NCBI GenBank assembly: GCA_964492135.1
Contig: CAZBJW010000002.1
Span: 26,115-90,114 of the forward strand
Direction: 5' to 3'
DNA length: 64,000 nt
From: CAYGAW01 sp964492135
GTDB taxonomy: Bacteria; Chloroflexota; Anaerolineae; UBA7937; B3-Chlor
Part shown: positions 1-10,612 of the stretch, in pieces
Numbering within the stretch: the stretch's first letter is position 1
How the letters are laid out: the number at the start of each line of letters is the position of its first letter
Position numbers and translations under genes: made by a program
The notes under the pieces: generated by a model
The model's input: the letters and a program-made list of their open reading frames with translations, nothing else
The model's database searches: none
Told to the model about the DNA's origin: nothing

Positions 1-207
1 GCGCACCTAAAACGTCTGGGCCTGGCCCGAGTTTCTTGTTATCGCTTCCAGTTAAGGATGGAAGGACGCTTGCCTGGTGGGACCAAGAAGGGAGATTTCC
101 TCCCTTTGAGGTTGAGGCTGAGCCCAGGGACTCCTCTTATGACCTTGAAGGGCGGGCACGATGTCTTGGCTCGCCTGCATTGGGGCATGATATATCAGGT
201 TGACCTG
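1..207. other. Upstream region without a recognisable gene
   Basis: No credible gene is visible here. A short forward open frame runs from about 58 into the start of pbpC, but it lacks a recognisable family and a good ribosome site, so I treat it as chance. The pbpC promoter candidate follows directly. Confidence 0.5.
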
Positions 208-216
208 TGGTATAAT
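208..216 (+). promoter_or_regulatory. Extended -10 promoter candidate for pbpC
   Basis: TGGTATAAT is a perfect -10 hexamer with the upstream TGn extension. The -35 area around 188-193 is poor, as is common for extended -10 promoters. It lies about 90 nt before the pbpC start codon. Confidence 0.5.
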
Positions 217-305
217 GGCGAGAGGAGGTGTGCGCACGTGCTGGCGAGTGCTCATGGGCGTTCTTCTTTTGCGCGGGGAATTGATTCAGCGCGTTCCAAA
301 GATAT

Positions 306-2912
306 ATGGCACGATTAAGATTTCACCCTTACGCTAGTCTGTTCCTGCGGTTGCTGCTGACCTTGCTCATTCCGCTCGTTGGACTGGGCGCGGTCGGGCT
401 TTATCGTTGGGTGGTTATTGACCTGCCAGATGTAGAAGAGTTGTACCAGCGCACGACAGCGCCCAGTACCAAGATCTACGACCGGCACGGCGTGCTGTTG
501 TACGAGATCAACGACCCCTACGGAGGGCTACATACGCCACTCAGGCAGGAAGATATCCCACTCCTCTGCCGACAGGCAACAATTGCCACGGAAGATGCCA
601 GCTTCTACAGGAATCCAGGGGTTGATATCCGCGCCATTGTGCGTGCCTTGTGGATCAACCTACAGGGTGGTGAGGTGCTCTCCGGCGGCAGTACCATCAC
701 TCAACAACTGGCACGCAACCTCCTGTTGAGTCCGGAAGAACGGACTGAACTCAGCTTGACGCGCAAAATACGCGAAGCGATCCTAGCCTGGCGTATCTCG
801 CGCCATTATTCCAAAGACGAGATTTTGACCCTTTATCTCAACGAGACGTACTACGGAAGCCTCTCATTTGGCATCGAAGCCGCCAGCCGTGCCTATTTTG
901 GCAAACACGTCACCGAGTTAGACTTGGCGGAGTGCGCACTGCTGGCGGGGTTGCCCCAGTCACCAGCGCGGTACAACCCGCTGGAGAACCCTTCGGCGAC
1001 CAAGGAACGCCAACAGGTAGTGTTACAATTGATGGCAAAACAAGGGTACATTACTCAGGAACAAGCGCGCCTTGCAGAGTTGGAGAAGCTGAGTTTTGCG
1101 TCCGTGCCTTTTACCATCAGCGCACCCCATTTCGTGATGCATGTTCGAGGGGAACTGGAACGCCAGTATGGGTTGGAGGCGATCTATAAGCGCGGTTTAC
1201 GGGTGTACACCACACTCGACCTCCGAATGCAACAGGCTGCGGAGCGCATCGTAAGATATCGTCTGGGGCAACTGGCACAGCGGGAGAACGGGGAGCCGCC
1301 GCGCAATGTGCGCAACGCCGCTCTGGTCGCTCTCGACCCGCACACAGGTGAGGTACTGGTGATGCTCGGCAGTCCAGATTATTTCGACGCCTGCATTGAC
1401 GGAGCGGTGAATGCGACGGTAGCCATCCGTCAACCCGGTTCGTCGATAAAGCCGATCACTTATGCCGCCGCCTTTGACCCTGATCTTCCTGAACCGCTAA
1501 CCCCAGGTAGTATGATGCTTGATGCGCGCACCGCCTTCGTCACGCGTGAGGGTGATCCCTATGTCCCGCAGAATTATGATCGGGAGTTTCACGGACCAGT
1601 GCTGCTACGGCAAGCGCTGGCCTCCAGTTACAATCTGGTGGCCGTGAAAGTGCTGAACCATGTCGGCCTAGAGCGAATGGTGGCAGTGGCACGCGCCTTG
1701 GGGATCACCACCTTCGACCGTTCCGAGCAGTGGGGGCTGGCCTTGACCCTGGGGGGAGGCGAGGTGCGCCTGCTGGAACTGACCGCAGCGTACGCCGCCT
1801 TTGCCAACGGCGGCCTTCGAGTGGAACCTATAACGATCCTCAGTGTGGAAGATGCCGAGGGGCGTACTCTCTACGGACACACACCACAACCGGCCCGGCG
1901 AGTATTAGATGAACAGGTGGCCTATCTGATCACCGATATCCTAAGTGATGAATTCGCCCGCATGAGCGCTTTTGGTGAGGGGAATCTGCTGCGCCTCACC
2001 CGCCCCGCCGCGGCGAAGACGGGAACAACCACCGACTGGCGCGATAATTGGACCATAGGCTACGCAGCACAACTGGTGGCCGGCGTGTGGGTGGGCAACG
2101 CAGACAACGAGCCGATGCGCAACGTGAGCGGTATTACCGGCGCCACTCCTATCTGGCACGATTTTATGGAAGAAGTGCTACGAGGTAAACCCGTACTAGA
2201 TTTTGAGCAGCCACCCGGGCTAGTACGTCAAGAGATATGTGCTGATAGCGGCTTGCTCCCCTTCATAATGACATCGGAGGTAACCGCCGACGTGGGAGCG
2301 GCTACCCCAATACGGTGTCCAAAGACCATAACCGAAATCTTCATCGAAGGGACCGAGCCAAAGGACTACGATGACTGGCACATTCGGGTGCGCATCGATG
2401 GTCGCAATGGCCTTTTGGCCAGCTCAGCCTGCCCAGAAGAGCACGTCCTTCTGCGTGACTATACACTTTATCCTCCAGAGGCACAGGAATGGGCACGGAG
2501 CAAGGGGGTTCCCCAGCCACCGGCAACCTATTCCTCCCTTTGCCCACTGGAAAATGACCTGGTTGCGCTGCGCGATTTCACCGCTACGCCGCCCGATCCT
2601 TCACCACAACCGAAAGGCTGCTTAATCTTGAGCAGCCCATATCAGGGTGCTCTCTACCGCATTGTAAAGGGTATGCCCCTAGAGCATCAGAGAATCAGAG
2701 TGGCCCTGTATGCCGCTTGCGACTCTCGAGTGAAGACGGTCACGATCTTTATCGATGGACAGCCGTTTGCCCACCTCACAGCACCGCCCTTTGAGACGTT
2801 CTGGACACTTTCACCCGGTGGTCATTCTTTTTCGGCCATCGCTCTCGATGCTTCGGGGAAGGAATTGAGTAGCAATGAGGTATCGATCACGGTGTACCAG
2901 TTGACACCTTGA
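306..2912 (+). CDS. pbpC: Penicillin-binding protein 1C (bifunctional transglycosylase/transpeptidase)
   Basis: Class A peptidoglycan synthase anchored to the membrane and acting outside the cytoplasm. The 868-residue protein starts with one membrane segment (about residues 12-34). The glycosyltransferase domain follows, with catalytic-type Glu96 in the TEDASF motif and the GGSTITQQLARN motif near 127-138. The transpeptidase domain has SxxK at Ser379-Lys382, SYN at 441-443 and KTGT at 571-574. The last roughly 150 residues match the C-terminal extension typical of PbpC. It is longer than the roughly 770-residue E. coli protein. The alpha-2-macroglobulin gene begins 33 bp downstream, the pbpC-yfhM arrangement known from proteobacteria, so the two are probably one transcript. 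Confidence 0.93.
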   Translation: MARLRFHPYASLFLRLLLTLLIPLVGLGAVGLYRWVVIDLPDVEELYQRTTAPSTKIYDRHGVLLYEINDPYGGLHTPLRQEDIPLLCRQATIATEDASFYRNPGVDIRAIVRALWINLQGGEVLSGGSTITQQLARNLLLSPEERTELSLTRKIREAILAWRISRHYSKDEILTLYLNETYYGSLSFGIEAASRAYFGKHVTELDLAECALLAGLPQSPARYNPLENPSATKERQQVVLQLMAKQGYITQEQARLAELEKLSFASVPFTISAPHFVMHVRGELERQYGLEAIYKRGLRVYTTLDLRMQQAAERIVRYRLGQLAQRENGEPPRNVRNAALVALDPHTGEVLVMLGSPDYFDACIDGAVNATVAIRQPGSSIKPITYAAAFDPDLPEPLTPGSMMLDARTAFVTREGDPYVPQNYDREFHGPVLLRQALASSYNLVAVKVLNHVGLERMVAVARALGITTFDRSEQWGLALTLGGGEVRLLELTAAYAAFANGGLRVEPITILSVEDAEGRTLYGHTPQPARRVLDEQVAYLITDILSDEFARMSAFGEGNLLRLTRPAAAKTGTTTDWRDNWTIGYAAQLVAGVWVGNADNEPMRNVSGITGATPIWHDFMEEVLRGKPVLDFEQPPGLVRQEICADSGLLPFIMTSEVTADVGAATPIRCPKTITEIFIEGTEPKDYDDWHIRVRIDGRNGLLASSACPEEHVLLRDYTLYPPEAQEWARSKGVPQPPATYSSLCPLENDLVALRDFTATPPDPSPQPKGCLILSSPYQGALYRIVKGMPLEHQRIRVALYAACDSRVKTVTIFIDGQPFAHLTAPPFETFWTLSPGGHSFSAIALDASGKELSSNEVSITVYQLTP

Positions 2913-2945
2913 GATTGTTCTGTCCCAACCGAAGGAGGCGCCACT

Positions 2946-5900
2946 ATGTTGCACAAACAGCTGTTGATAGTCGTGGTCCTTTTGTCGCTGCTTACGCCAA
3001 TTCTGAGCGCTTGTCACATCCTGAGGCCGGCCCCAGAACCACCTTGGCCCCCTTTGATATTGCGCACTACGCCGGAGAAGGAGGGAGAACTCGACTTGAC
3101 TCAACCCATAGAACTAACCTTTGATCAGCCGATGGACAAGGCATCGGTCGAGGCGGCATTCAGGCTCGAGCCCTTTGTGGAGGGTACTCTTTCGTGGGTG
3201 AGCGATCGGGCGGTGCGCTTTGAGCCAGCGCAGACGTTTGAACGGGGTAAACAATATACGATGCGTTTGTCGGAGATCGCCAAGAGCGCGAAAGGTATCG
3301 CCTTGGCCCATCCCTTGGAGGCCCGATTTAACACCGTCGGGTTCTTGGAGGTAGCGGTCACGCAGCCAGAAGACGGGGCAAACGAAGTGGCCTCCGATAT
3401 CACTGTCACCGTCCTATTCAACCGCCCTGTGGTGCCGCTGGGCACCCTCGAGGAGCAGGCGTCTTTACCGCAGCCTTTGACATTTGTGCCACCTGTGAGG
3501 GGCAAAGGGGAGTGGCTTAACACCAGCATCTACCATTTCACTCCCGAGGGCGATGGGTTTGCTCCCTCTACTCTCTACACGGCACGTATTGCGGCTGGTT
3601 TAACCGATCTCTCCGGGGCAATTATGGCGGAAGATTACGAATGGCGGTTCACCACGGGGATCCCCGCGGTGGTGGCCAGCGATCCGGCAGCCAACACCAT
3701 CTACGTGAATGTAACCCCCACCATCGAACTCTCATTCAACCAATCGATGGATCATAAAAGCGCCGAGGAAAAGTTCACCCTGATCCGTTTAGGCGATCCC
3801 ACACCCATCCCTGGGGAGTTCTCGTGGCGCGAAGGTGGGATCGTTCCTCCGCCGCCGGAGGGGGATGAATACGCTCCCTGGAAATGGGAGGAGGGTGCAG
3901 GGCCCCAGGAAGTTGGCATAGAAGTGATGAGTTTCATCCCTTCAGAGCCGTTGGAGTTTGATGCAGATTATGAGGTTACCCTTGCTCCTGGCGCCTTGAG
4001 TGCGGCCCGCAAAGATATAGGTACCACCGCCGAGTACAGCTTTATCTTCACTACCATCCCCTATCCAAGAGTGGTCAGGACCTTTCCCGAGGACAGTGAT
4101 GCCGGTATTGATCCCTGGGTGAACCTGCAAATCACCTTTTCCAGCCCGATGAACCCGGAGAGTCTGAAGCTGGGGGAGACTTTGTTGATCAAGCCGACAT
4201 TTACTATCACGCAGGTACACACCTATTGGTGGAATAGCAACACCCAGCTCGAGATCTCCTTTCCCACCGAGCCTTCCAGTGGATATGAGGTTGCGTTGGG
4301 GACGGATTTGGAAGGGCGATACGGGCACAAACTGGGCGAGAGCACCGTAATTGGGTGGCATACCAGAGCCCATAATCCCCTGATTATGCTCCAGGCCCCC
4401 GATCGTATCGGGGTATACAGCGCCTACGGCATAACGCAGTTGTACTTTACAGTGCGCAACCTAAACCAAGTCGATTTCAGTTTGTACCGTCTTCCGACAG
4501 AGGATTTCTACCGTCTGAATGGTGATAATTGGTGGGACTACTGGGATCGCTACACCCCAGACCACGCTAACCTTATGCGCCGCTGGAGCATCGAGACTGC
4601 CCCACCTCTTAACGAGAACCGCATCTATCGCACCTCGCTCACCGAGGAGAATGAACCCCTCGGGCCTGGTTTATACTATCTGCAAGCTTCGGCAAGCCCA
4701 GAGGCCATCTACGAGGAGACAGGAAGGCTGGTGAAGCCCCTCAGTCGCCTGATGCTGGTTGTTTCCAGGAACAATCTGACCCTGAAGCACAGTAACCACG
4801 AGGCGTTGATATGGGCGACCAGCATGGAGACGGGCAAGCCCTTGGCAGGGCTGCCGGTGAGGGTGACAGATGACAAGGGTGAGATCCTCTTCACAGGGAA
4901 GACTAACGCTGATGGGGTGCTCGAGGGCAAGTTTCCAGAGCAGGTAGATATGTATGATCCGCTCTTCGCCTTTGTCGGCGACCCCGATGCCCCGGACAAC
5001 GTCTTCGCCGCGGTTTCAAACCAGTGGTACAGCGGCATCGAACGTTGGCAGTTTGACCTGCCGGTCGAAGATTACTTCCAGCCCCATACCGGTTTCTTTT
5101 TCACTGATCGAGCCATCTATCGCCCCGGTCAAAAGGTCCATTTCAAGGGGATCATTCGTCTGGACGATGATGCTCGCTATAGTCTGCCGGGCAACAACGA
5201 AAAGGTGGATGTTACCATCTATGACCCCGAGGGCAAAGAGGTCTACAGCCGCACTTTAAGCCTGAACGAATTCGGCACGGTTTTTGACACCTTCAGCCTG
5301 GCAGAGGAGGCTGCTCTGGGGAGCTACTACATTCAGGCGGCTTACCGAGGGGCAGAGGTGCCAGGAGTTGATTTTCTGGTTGCAGAGTATCGTAAACCGG
5401 AATTTGAGGTGAGTGTGGAGACCGATAAGCCGGAATATGGGCAGGGCGAGCGCATCAAGGTCACTACCCGGGCAACATATTTCTTCGGTGGCGCGGCGGC
5501 AGATGCGGACGTACACTGGAGCCTGCTAACGCAAGACTATGCCTTTCGTTACGTTGGCCAGGGCTGGTATGACTTCACCGACTATGACTTCAGCCGTGCT
5601 CGTCCAGAAAGGTATTATTACGGGTATGGCGAGTTGATCGCCGAAGGGGATGGTAAAACCGATGCCGATGGGCGCTTCACTTTCACCCTTCCAACTGACA
5701 TCGACGAGCGCACCGCTAGCCAAGTTCTTACCATCGAGGCCAGCGTCACCGATATCAACAAACAGCAGGTAAGTAACCGCACGGACGTGATTGTGCATAA
5801 GGGGTTCTTCTACATCGGTCTGAGGCCCGAAAAGTATGTAAATCAGGCTGGCAAATGGGCAGAAGTGGAGATCATCACGGTGGACTGGGAGAGCGAACCC

Positions 5901-8900
5901 CACCCCGACCAAGAGCTAACGGTTGTGTTCAACGAGCACAATTGGTATAGCGTGCAGGTACAGGCCGAGGACGGCCATTTCTATTGGGAGAGCCAGGTTG
6001 AGGATACCCCGGTATTCACCACCACGGTAACCACTGATGACGGGGGAAAGGCGACCGCCGGCTTCACCCCCGAAAAGGGGGGCGTATACAAGGTCGTCGT
6101 CTATGGGCTGGATCGGCGTGGGAATGAGGTGCGCAGTTCTACTTATCTTTGGGTCAGTGGCGAAGAATACGTTGGTTGGCGTCAGGAAAACCACGATCGC
6201 ATCGATTTGGTGACCGATAAGAAGCAGTATGAGGTGGGGGATGTGGCCACGATCTTGATCCCGCACCCCTATTCGGGCACTGTAGAAGCGCTCATCACCC
6301 AGGAGCGGGGCCATATCTACGACTATGAGGTGAAGACGCTCTTCTCCAATTCGGAGCAGATCAAAATCCCCATCACCGAAGAGATGATCCCCAACATCTT
6401 CATCTCCGTGGTGGTGATGAAAGGCGCTGATCCCGAAACGGGGGAACCTGCCAGCCTAAAGTTGGGATATGCCCAGTTGTCAATCGATCCAGCGGAGAAG
6501 CAACTGCAGATCAGCCTGACCCCCGATAAGGAGGGAACATATGAACCGGGCGGAACGGTCACCTATGATATCCGCACTACCGATTCCGACGGAAAGCCGG
6601 TTCAAGCAGAATTAGCACTTAATCTGGTGGATCTCGCAGTGCTAACCTTGGTAGAGCAGCGAGGCTCACTGCTTGACCAGTTCTGGCGTGAGCGCGGCTT
6701 AGGTGTGAATACGGCGGCCAATCTGACCCTCTCCGTTGATCGCATCAACCGCCTTATTGAGACCGGGGAGAAGGGGGGTGACGGCGGACGAGGCGAAGAG
6801 TTTGGCGTGGTGCGTCGGCGCTTCCCAGATACCGCCTACTGGAATCCGGCTGTGGTGACCGACGAGGATGGAAAGGCCCGAGTGACGGTGGAACTGCCGG
6901 ATAGCCTCACCACCTGGCGTCTGGGGGCGCGCGGTATCACCAAGGAGACGGTTGTGGGTGAGTCGAAGGTGGATATCGTCACCACCAAGGATCTCCTCGT
7001 GCGTCCAGTCGCTCCGCGCTTCTTTGTAGTGGGCGACGAGGCTACGCTCTCGCTAGTGGTCCACAACAACACTGACCAGGCTGTGTCAGCAGAGGTTTTA
7101 TTCGAAGCCGATGGCCTTACCATCGACGATAGCGCGCGCCGGAAGGTAACCATCCCTGCTGGAGACAGGGTGAAAGTGGACTATGTGGTGACCGTGGGCG
7201 ATGAGCCAACTGCAAAATTGCGCTTCGGAGCGCGTGCCGGGGAACTGGCAGATGCCATAGAGATCGTATTGCCCATCTATCGCTACAGCACGCCCGAGAC
7301 GGTCGCCACCGCGGGTGTCTTGGAAGAAGATGGTATGCGTCAGGAAGGGGTGGTACTACCCATGCGCTTCGATCCCACCCAGGGCGAGCTTACTATCCAA
7401 CTCGATCCGTCCCTCGCTGCCGGAATGCGGGAAGGTCTTACTTTCCTTGAACACTTCCCCTATGAATGTGCCGAACAGACGGTAAGCAGCTTCCTTCCCA
7501 ATATCCTTACCTATCGCATCTATCAGAGGCTAGGGTTGGATCGCCCCGATCTGGTGAAGAAACTGCCAGAGCTGGTGAGCATAGGCTTGCAGAGACTTTA
7601 CGCTCAACAGCATTACGATGGCGGCTGGGGCTGGTGGGTGGTCGATGAGAGCGACCCCAACATGACCGCTTATGCCCTTTTGGGTTTGATTGAAGCGCAG
7701 CGCGCCGACTTTCCCGTGGAGCAGACGGTTATCGATCTGGCGGTTGACTTCTTGCAGCGCAGCCTGGTGCAACCGCGCGATTTAGAACAGCCATGGCAGG
7801 CAAATCGCCAGGCGTTCATCCTTTACGTGCTGGCGGAGGCAGGTGCAGGCGACCTGGGCAGGACGGTGGTGCTCTTTGACCACCGCCAGAAACTGGACCA
7901 CTTCGGTCGTGCCTATCTCATGATAGCCCTGAGCATTCTAGAGCCCCATGACACCACTCGGGTGAGAACGCTTTTGGCTGAGATCACAAGCGGAGCGATC
8001 GTCAGCGCCGCCGGTGCGCATTGGGAAGAGAAGCAAGTTGACTACTATTCCATGAACACAGATACTCGCTCCACAGCCATCATCCTGGCCGCGCTTGCCC
8101 GGCTTGATCCCGAGAACCCGCTGGCAGCCAACGCTGTACGCTGGCTGATGAGCAACCGCCAGGAGGGCTATTGGGAAACGACACAAGAGACCGCCTGGGC
8201 GATCATCGCTTTAACTGAATGGATGGTACACACCCGTGAACTGGAAGGTGCCTATAGGTATCAAGTCGATTTGAACGGCGAATTGATCGGAGAAGGGGCG
8301 GTCAAGGCACAGACGGTGGACGAATCGATGCGCCTGCAGGCAGCCGTGCGCGACCTCTTGGCCGGCGAAGTGAACCGCCTGTTGCTTCAACGGCTGCCGC
8401 CGGAGGGCGAGGAGAGGGGGACAGGGCAGTTATACTATAGTCTCTATCTGCGCACCTACAAACCCGCCCATGAAGTAACCGCCTTGAGCCGAGGGATCAT
8501 CGTGAGCCGGCAGTACTCTCTGGCGGAGGACAAGAGCGAAACGGCCATCAGCGAGGCAAGGGTGGGCGATGTCATTGGGGTGAAATTGACGATCATCGCT
8601 CCCCAAGATTTACACTACGTGGTGGTTGAAGATCCGATCCCCGCAGGGACCGAAGGCCTGGACCAAAGCCTGAAGATCACGAGCGTCGTGGGGCAAGCAC
8701 CGGAATTGATACGCTCCGATCGAAAGGCCCCCTGGGACGGCTATGGCTGGTGGTGGTTCAGCCAGAGCGAGCTACACGATGAAAAGGCGGTCTTGTTCGC
8801 CACCTACCTGCCGAAGGGGACATATGAATATACCTACCTGATTCGCGCCAGCCTGCCGGGCGAGTACCGGGTGATCCCGACAAACGCCTACGAGATGTAC

Positions 8901-8957
8901 TTCCCAGAAGTGTCTGGACGCAGCGATGGCGCGATGTTTAAGATCGCGGAAGAGTAA
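2946..8957 (+). CDS. Bacterial alpha-2-macroglobulin lipoprotein
   Basis: A 2003-residue protease-trapping or envelope-defence protein. A strong AGGAGG lies just before the ATG. Residues 1-22 form a lipoprotein signal peptide ending in LSA-Cys23, so the mature protein should be lipid-anchored outside the cytoplasmic membrane. Several Ig-like domains occupy the N-terminal part and are followed by macroglobulin (MG) domains. A bait-like low-homology stretch precedes the conserved WNPAVVTDEDG and LPDSLTTWR segments. The thioester motif CAEQ is intact (Cys1508-Gln1511), followed by the alpha-alpha toroid with GGWGWW. In the known family, protease cleavage of the bait triggers covalent capture through the thioester. 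Coupling to PbpC suggests protection of the wall during repair. It is longer than the roughly 1650-residue E. coli YfhM because of extra N-terminal Ig-like domains. Confidence 0.93.
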   Translation: MLHKQLLIVVVLLSLLTPILSACHILRPAPEPPWPPLILRTTPEKEGELDLTQPIELTFDQPMDKASVEAAFRLEPFVEGTLSWVSDRAVRFEPAQTFERGKQYTMRLSEIAKSAKGIALAHPLEARFNTVGFLEVAVTQPEDGANEVASDITVTVLFNRPVVPLGTLEEQASLPQPLTFVPPVRGKGEWLNTSIYHFTPEGDGFAPSTLYTARIAAGLTDLSGAIMAEDYEWRFTTGIPAVVASDPAANTIYVNVTPTIELSFNQSMDHKSAEEKFTLIRLGDPTPIPGEFSWREGGIVPPPPEGDEYAPWKWEEGAGPQEVGIEVMSFIPSEPLEFDADYEVTLAPGALSAARKDIGTTAEYSFIFTTIPYPRVVRTFPEDSDAGIDPWVNLQITFSSPMNPESLKLGETLLIKPTFTITQVHTYWWNSNTQLEISFPTEPSSGYEVALGTDLEGRYGHKLGESTVIGWHTRAHNPLIMLQAPDRIGVYSAYGITQLYFTVRNLNQVDFSLYRLPTEDFYRLNGDNWWDYWDRYTPDHANLMRRWSIETAPPLNENRIYRTSLTEENEPLGPGLYYLQASASPEAIYEETGRLVKPLSRLMLVVSRNNLTLKHSNHEALIWATSMETGKPLAGLPVRVTDDKGEILFTGKTNADGVLEGKFPEQVDMYDPLFAFVGDPDAPDNVFAAVSNQWYSGIERWQFDLPVEDYFQPHTGFFFTDRAIYRPGQKVHFKGIIRLDDDARYSLPGNNEKVDVTIYDPEGKEVYSRTLSLNEFGTVFDTFSLAEEAALGSYYIQAAYRGAEVPGVDFLVAEYRKPEFEVSVETDKPEYGQGERIKVTTRATYFFGGAAADADVHWSLLTQDYAFRYVGQGWYDFTDYDFSRARPERYYYGYGELIAEGDGKTDADGRFTFTLPTDIDERTASQVLTIEASVTDINKQQVSNRTDVIVHKGFFYIGLRPEKYVNQAGKWAEVEIITVDWESEPHPDQELTVVFNEHNWYSVQVQAEDGHFYWESQVEDTPVFTTTVTTDDGGKATAGFTPEKGGVYKVVVYGLDRRGNEVRSSTYLWVSGEEYVGWRQENHDRIDLVTDKKQYEVGDVATILIPHPYSGTVEALITQERGHIYDYEVKTLFSNSEQIKIPITEEMIPNIFISVVVMKGADPETGEPASLKLGYAQLSIDPAEKQLQISLTPDKEGTYEPGGTVTYDIRTTDSDGKPVQAELALNLVDLAVLTLVEQRGSLLDQFWRERGLGVNTAANLTLSVDRINRLIETGEKGGDGGRGEEFGVVRRRFPDTAYWNPAVVTDEDGKARVTVELPDSLTTWRLGARGITKETVVGESKVDIVTTKDLLVRPVAPRFFVVGDEATLSLVVHNNTDQAVSAEVLFEADGLTIDDSARRKVTIPAGDRVKVDYVVTVGDEPTAKLRFGARAGELADAIEIVLPIYRYSTPETVATAGVLEEDGMRQEGVVLPMRFDPTQGELTIQLDPSLAAGMREGLTFLEHFPYECAEQTVSSFLPNILTYRIYQRLGLDRPDLVKKLPELVSIGLQRLYAQQHYDGGWGWWVVDESDPNMTAYALLGLIEAQRADFPVEQTVIDLAVDFLQRSLVQPRDLEQPWQANRQAFILYVLAEAGAGDLGRTVVLFDHRQKLDHFGRAYLMIALSILEPHDTTRVRTLLAEITSGAIVSAAGAHWEEKQVDYYSMNTDTRSTAIILAALARLDPENPLAANAVRWLMSNRQEGYWETTQETAWAIIALTEWMVHTRELEGAYRYQVDLNGELIGEGAVKAQTVDESMRLQAAVRDLLAGEVNRLLLQRLPPEGEERGTGQLYYSLYLRTYKPAHEVTALSRGIIVSRQYSLAEDKSETAISEARVGDVIGVKLTIIAPQDLHYVVVEDPIPAGTEGLDQSLKITSVVGQAPELIRSDRKAPWDGYGWWWFSQSELHDEKAVLFATYLPKGTYEYTYLIRASLPGEYRVIPTNAYEMYFPEVSGRSDGAMFKIAEE

Positions 8958-9562
8958 AGTTTGCGGAGGCTCCTGGGCAGCAGATAACCTGCGGTCAGGG
9001 AGGTTGGGGGCAAGGACCTGGGCTCCCCGATGTGTCGTTGTCTCGTTTAGTCTTTGATCGCCAACAGTGGATGATCAACGGAGTCCAGTCTCTTTCGGCT
9101 AGCAAAGCACCGTCAGATGACTCAGTGACGCGGACATCCACAGGCGAGCACGGCGGCAATGCTCCTCTCCCTTCACGGTCCTGATGTATCGAGACCCCTT
9201 GCTTGACTATCCCCTTGCCACAGTCTCAGTGAAGTCAGTGATTGATCTCCTGCCCATCCACCACTTCCCCTGGTAGCCGAAGACGCTGAGGCACAGGTCA
9301 ACCCCGCAGATATGTTGTGCCTTGACATGTACAGCATTCCCCGGCGTTCATTTCACCGTAGATTTCCGATCGCCGAGAGGGACAGGGTGGTCGGCACCTT
9401 TAAAATCCGCCACACAGAAAGGTGGTCTGGGGGCATCACACCAACAGCTAAACAGGCGATTGTCACACCGGTGGACATCTGACGAGAGGGAGCACCATCC
9501 GATGGCAGCGCGAGAGAAGGAATATGATGAGCGTGCGGCAACGCCGACCGATGACCTGGCCG
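8958..9562. other. Intergenic region, no gene recognised
   Basis: About 600 bp between the macroglobulin gene and the first 603-bp repeat. Short open frames exist on both strands (for example near 9322-9582), but none resembles a family or has a good ribosome site. No clear terminator follows the macroglobulin gene. I read this as decayed DNA. Confidence 0.4.
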
Positions 9563-9649
9563 CTATGAGGCCATCCCGGTAAGAACAGCCCCTTGCGAGT
9601 GACGATGGAGGGACTGCTTCCTCCCTGCGTGGCAAGTCCGAGGAATGAA

Positions 9650-10057
9650 CTATCCCGCGAAGGTGAACCCCTGACCAAGTAGCGTCTTCAACGATTCTGC
9701 GTTGACCACAGCGTGATCCTCATAGTCGGTATTCATCAGCACATGCACCTCACGGACTCTCTCAGCCAGGTTCTCGATCTTCGGCACCCACTCCTTCATC
9801 TCTTCTTCACTGTAGAGGTATTTCGTTCGCTCATGAACGGTGACTCCCCTCTTCTCCCACGTCTCCTGCCTCCGCCCGTGGAGGCGAACATAGGATAGGT
9901 CTGGACTTGTCACCTCCGCGATAGGCGGAACGCTCGATTTATACCCCTGGGGCTCATCGACGCAGACATAGCTGATGCCGTAGCTCCTCAAGAAGCCCAA
10001 CATATCCTCTCTGTTCTCTTCGTTCATCCATAGGTTATTGCGGATTTCAGCGAGCAA
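9650..10057 (-). pseudogene. DUF72 family protein, C-terminal half (copy 1)
   Basis: The 135-residue frame matches the C-terminal half of DUF72 TIM-barrel proteins (normally about 240-300 residues). Recognisable segments are YVCVDEPQG, the VRLHGR motif and YLYSEEEMKEW with the following EVHVLMNTDYEDHAVVNA. The N-terminal half of the barrel is missing, and the sequence upstream of the ATG is the dispersed tract at 10059-10165. It is therefore most likely a gene remnant. An identical protein is encoded at 27339-27746, so truncation preceded duplication. Confidence 0.8.
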
Positions 10058-10058
10058 A

Positions 10059-10165
10059 TGTTCGGGCCGGTTTGTACACCGTCATTCAAAAGCATTACCC
10101 GAGATTCTCCCCTGCTTGAGGAATTCCTCCATCTCGTGTCGGGGTTAACCTCAACGCATGTTTGA
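10059..10165. repeat. Dispersed ~105-bp tract, copy 1
   Basis: Begins TGTTCG and ends CAACGCATGTTTGA. Related sequence recurs at 27748-27854 (within the 603-bp repeat), 48223-48325 (diverged), and as a 47-bp piece at 36678-36724. It abuts a different broken gene at each independent site. Confidence 0.7.
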
Positions 10166-10214
10166 GGTGTTTCTGAGCATGGAATCATGCATGCGAGATG
10201 TTCTAAGCGGGGCA

Positions 10215-10350
10215 AGATCACCCTGGCGGTAACTGATACCTAGAGACCCAAGATCGACCGCGAAAACGGGTAATAAACGGTCTGATCCTGCGCTGAGTTG
10301 TTTGCTATGGGTTCTAGCGGGCACAGAGGGGCTCTTATTGCTGTGTGGGA
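10215..10350. repeat. Dispersed repeat family, copy A (diverged)
   Basis: Shares GATCACCCTG near its start, ACGGTCTGATC about 65-80 bases later and a following GAGTTG...TGGGTT segment with copies at 24640-24815 and 26462-26640. No coding potential was recognised. Confidence 0.5.
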
Positions 10351-10612
10351 TCGTGCCGAGAAGGTGGGGGCGGGCATGTGAAACATGTTTGATCCCGGGG
10401 AGGAAGCCGGGCACCCAGTAACTTGGCAGTACACCCTGCGTATTATCTGAGCGATACCTCCGAATGACTTGGGGTCGGCTCGAGTACTCCTCCGTTCCCG
10501 TTCGAATCCCGCCCTTCCCATGACGATCAAGAAAGCCAATGTGTCGGGCGATACTTTTCCAAACCGCTGTGCGAGGTGTTATCCTAAGGAAAGAGATTGA
10601 GGCTGGCTGTTA

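Larger units (their letters stand above)
9563..10165. repeat. 603-bp direct repeat, copy 1
   Basis: Identical to 27252-27854 (offset 17689) except for one base, T10124 versus C27813, by direct comparison. It contains the truncated DUF72 reading frame on the minus strand and ends in a roughly 107-bp tract also found in degenerate form elsewhere. The ends are not inverted repeats and no transposase is present. Confidence 0.95.

Noticed and set aside
58..318. 86-residue forward frame before pbpC
   Set aside because: No family resemblance or ribosome site; it overlaps the promoter and start of pbpC.
9563..10165. 603-bp repeat as an insertion sequence
   Set aside because: No transposase, terminal inverted repeats or clear target duplication.
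10490..10525. tRNA T-loop-like sequence (GTTCGAATCCCGC)
   Set aside because: The 5' side of the T stem does not pair, no D or anticodon arm at proper spacing is visible and no matching acceptor stem gives a normal tRNA length. At best a decayed tRNA fragment.
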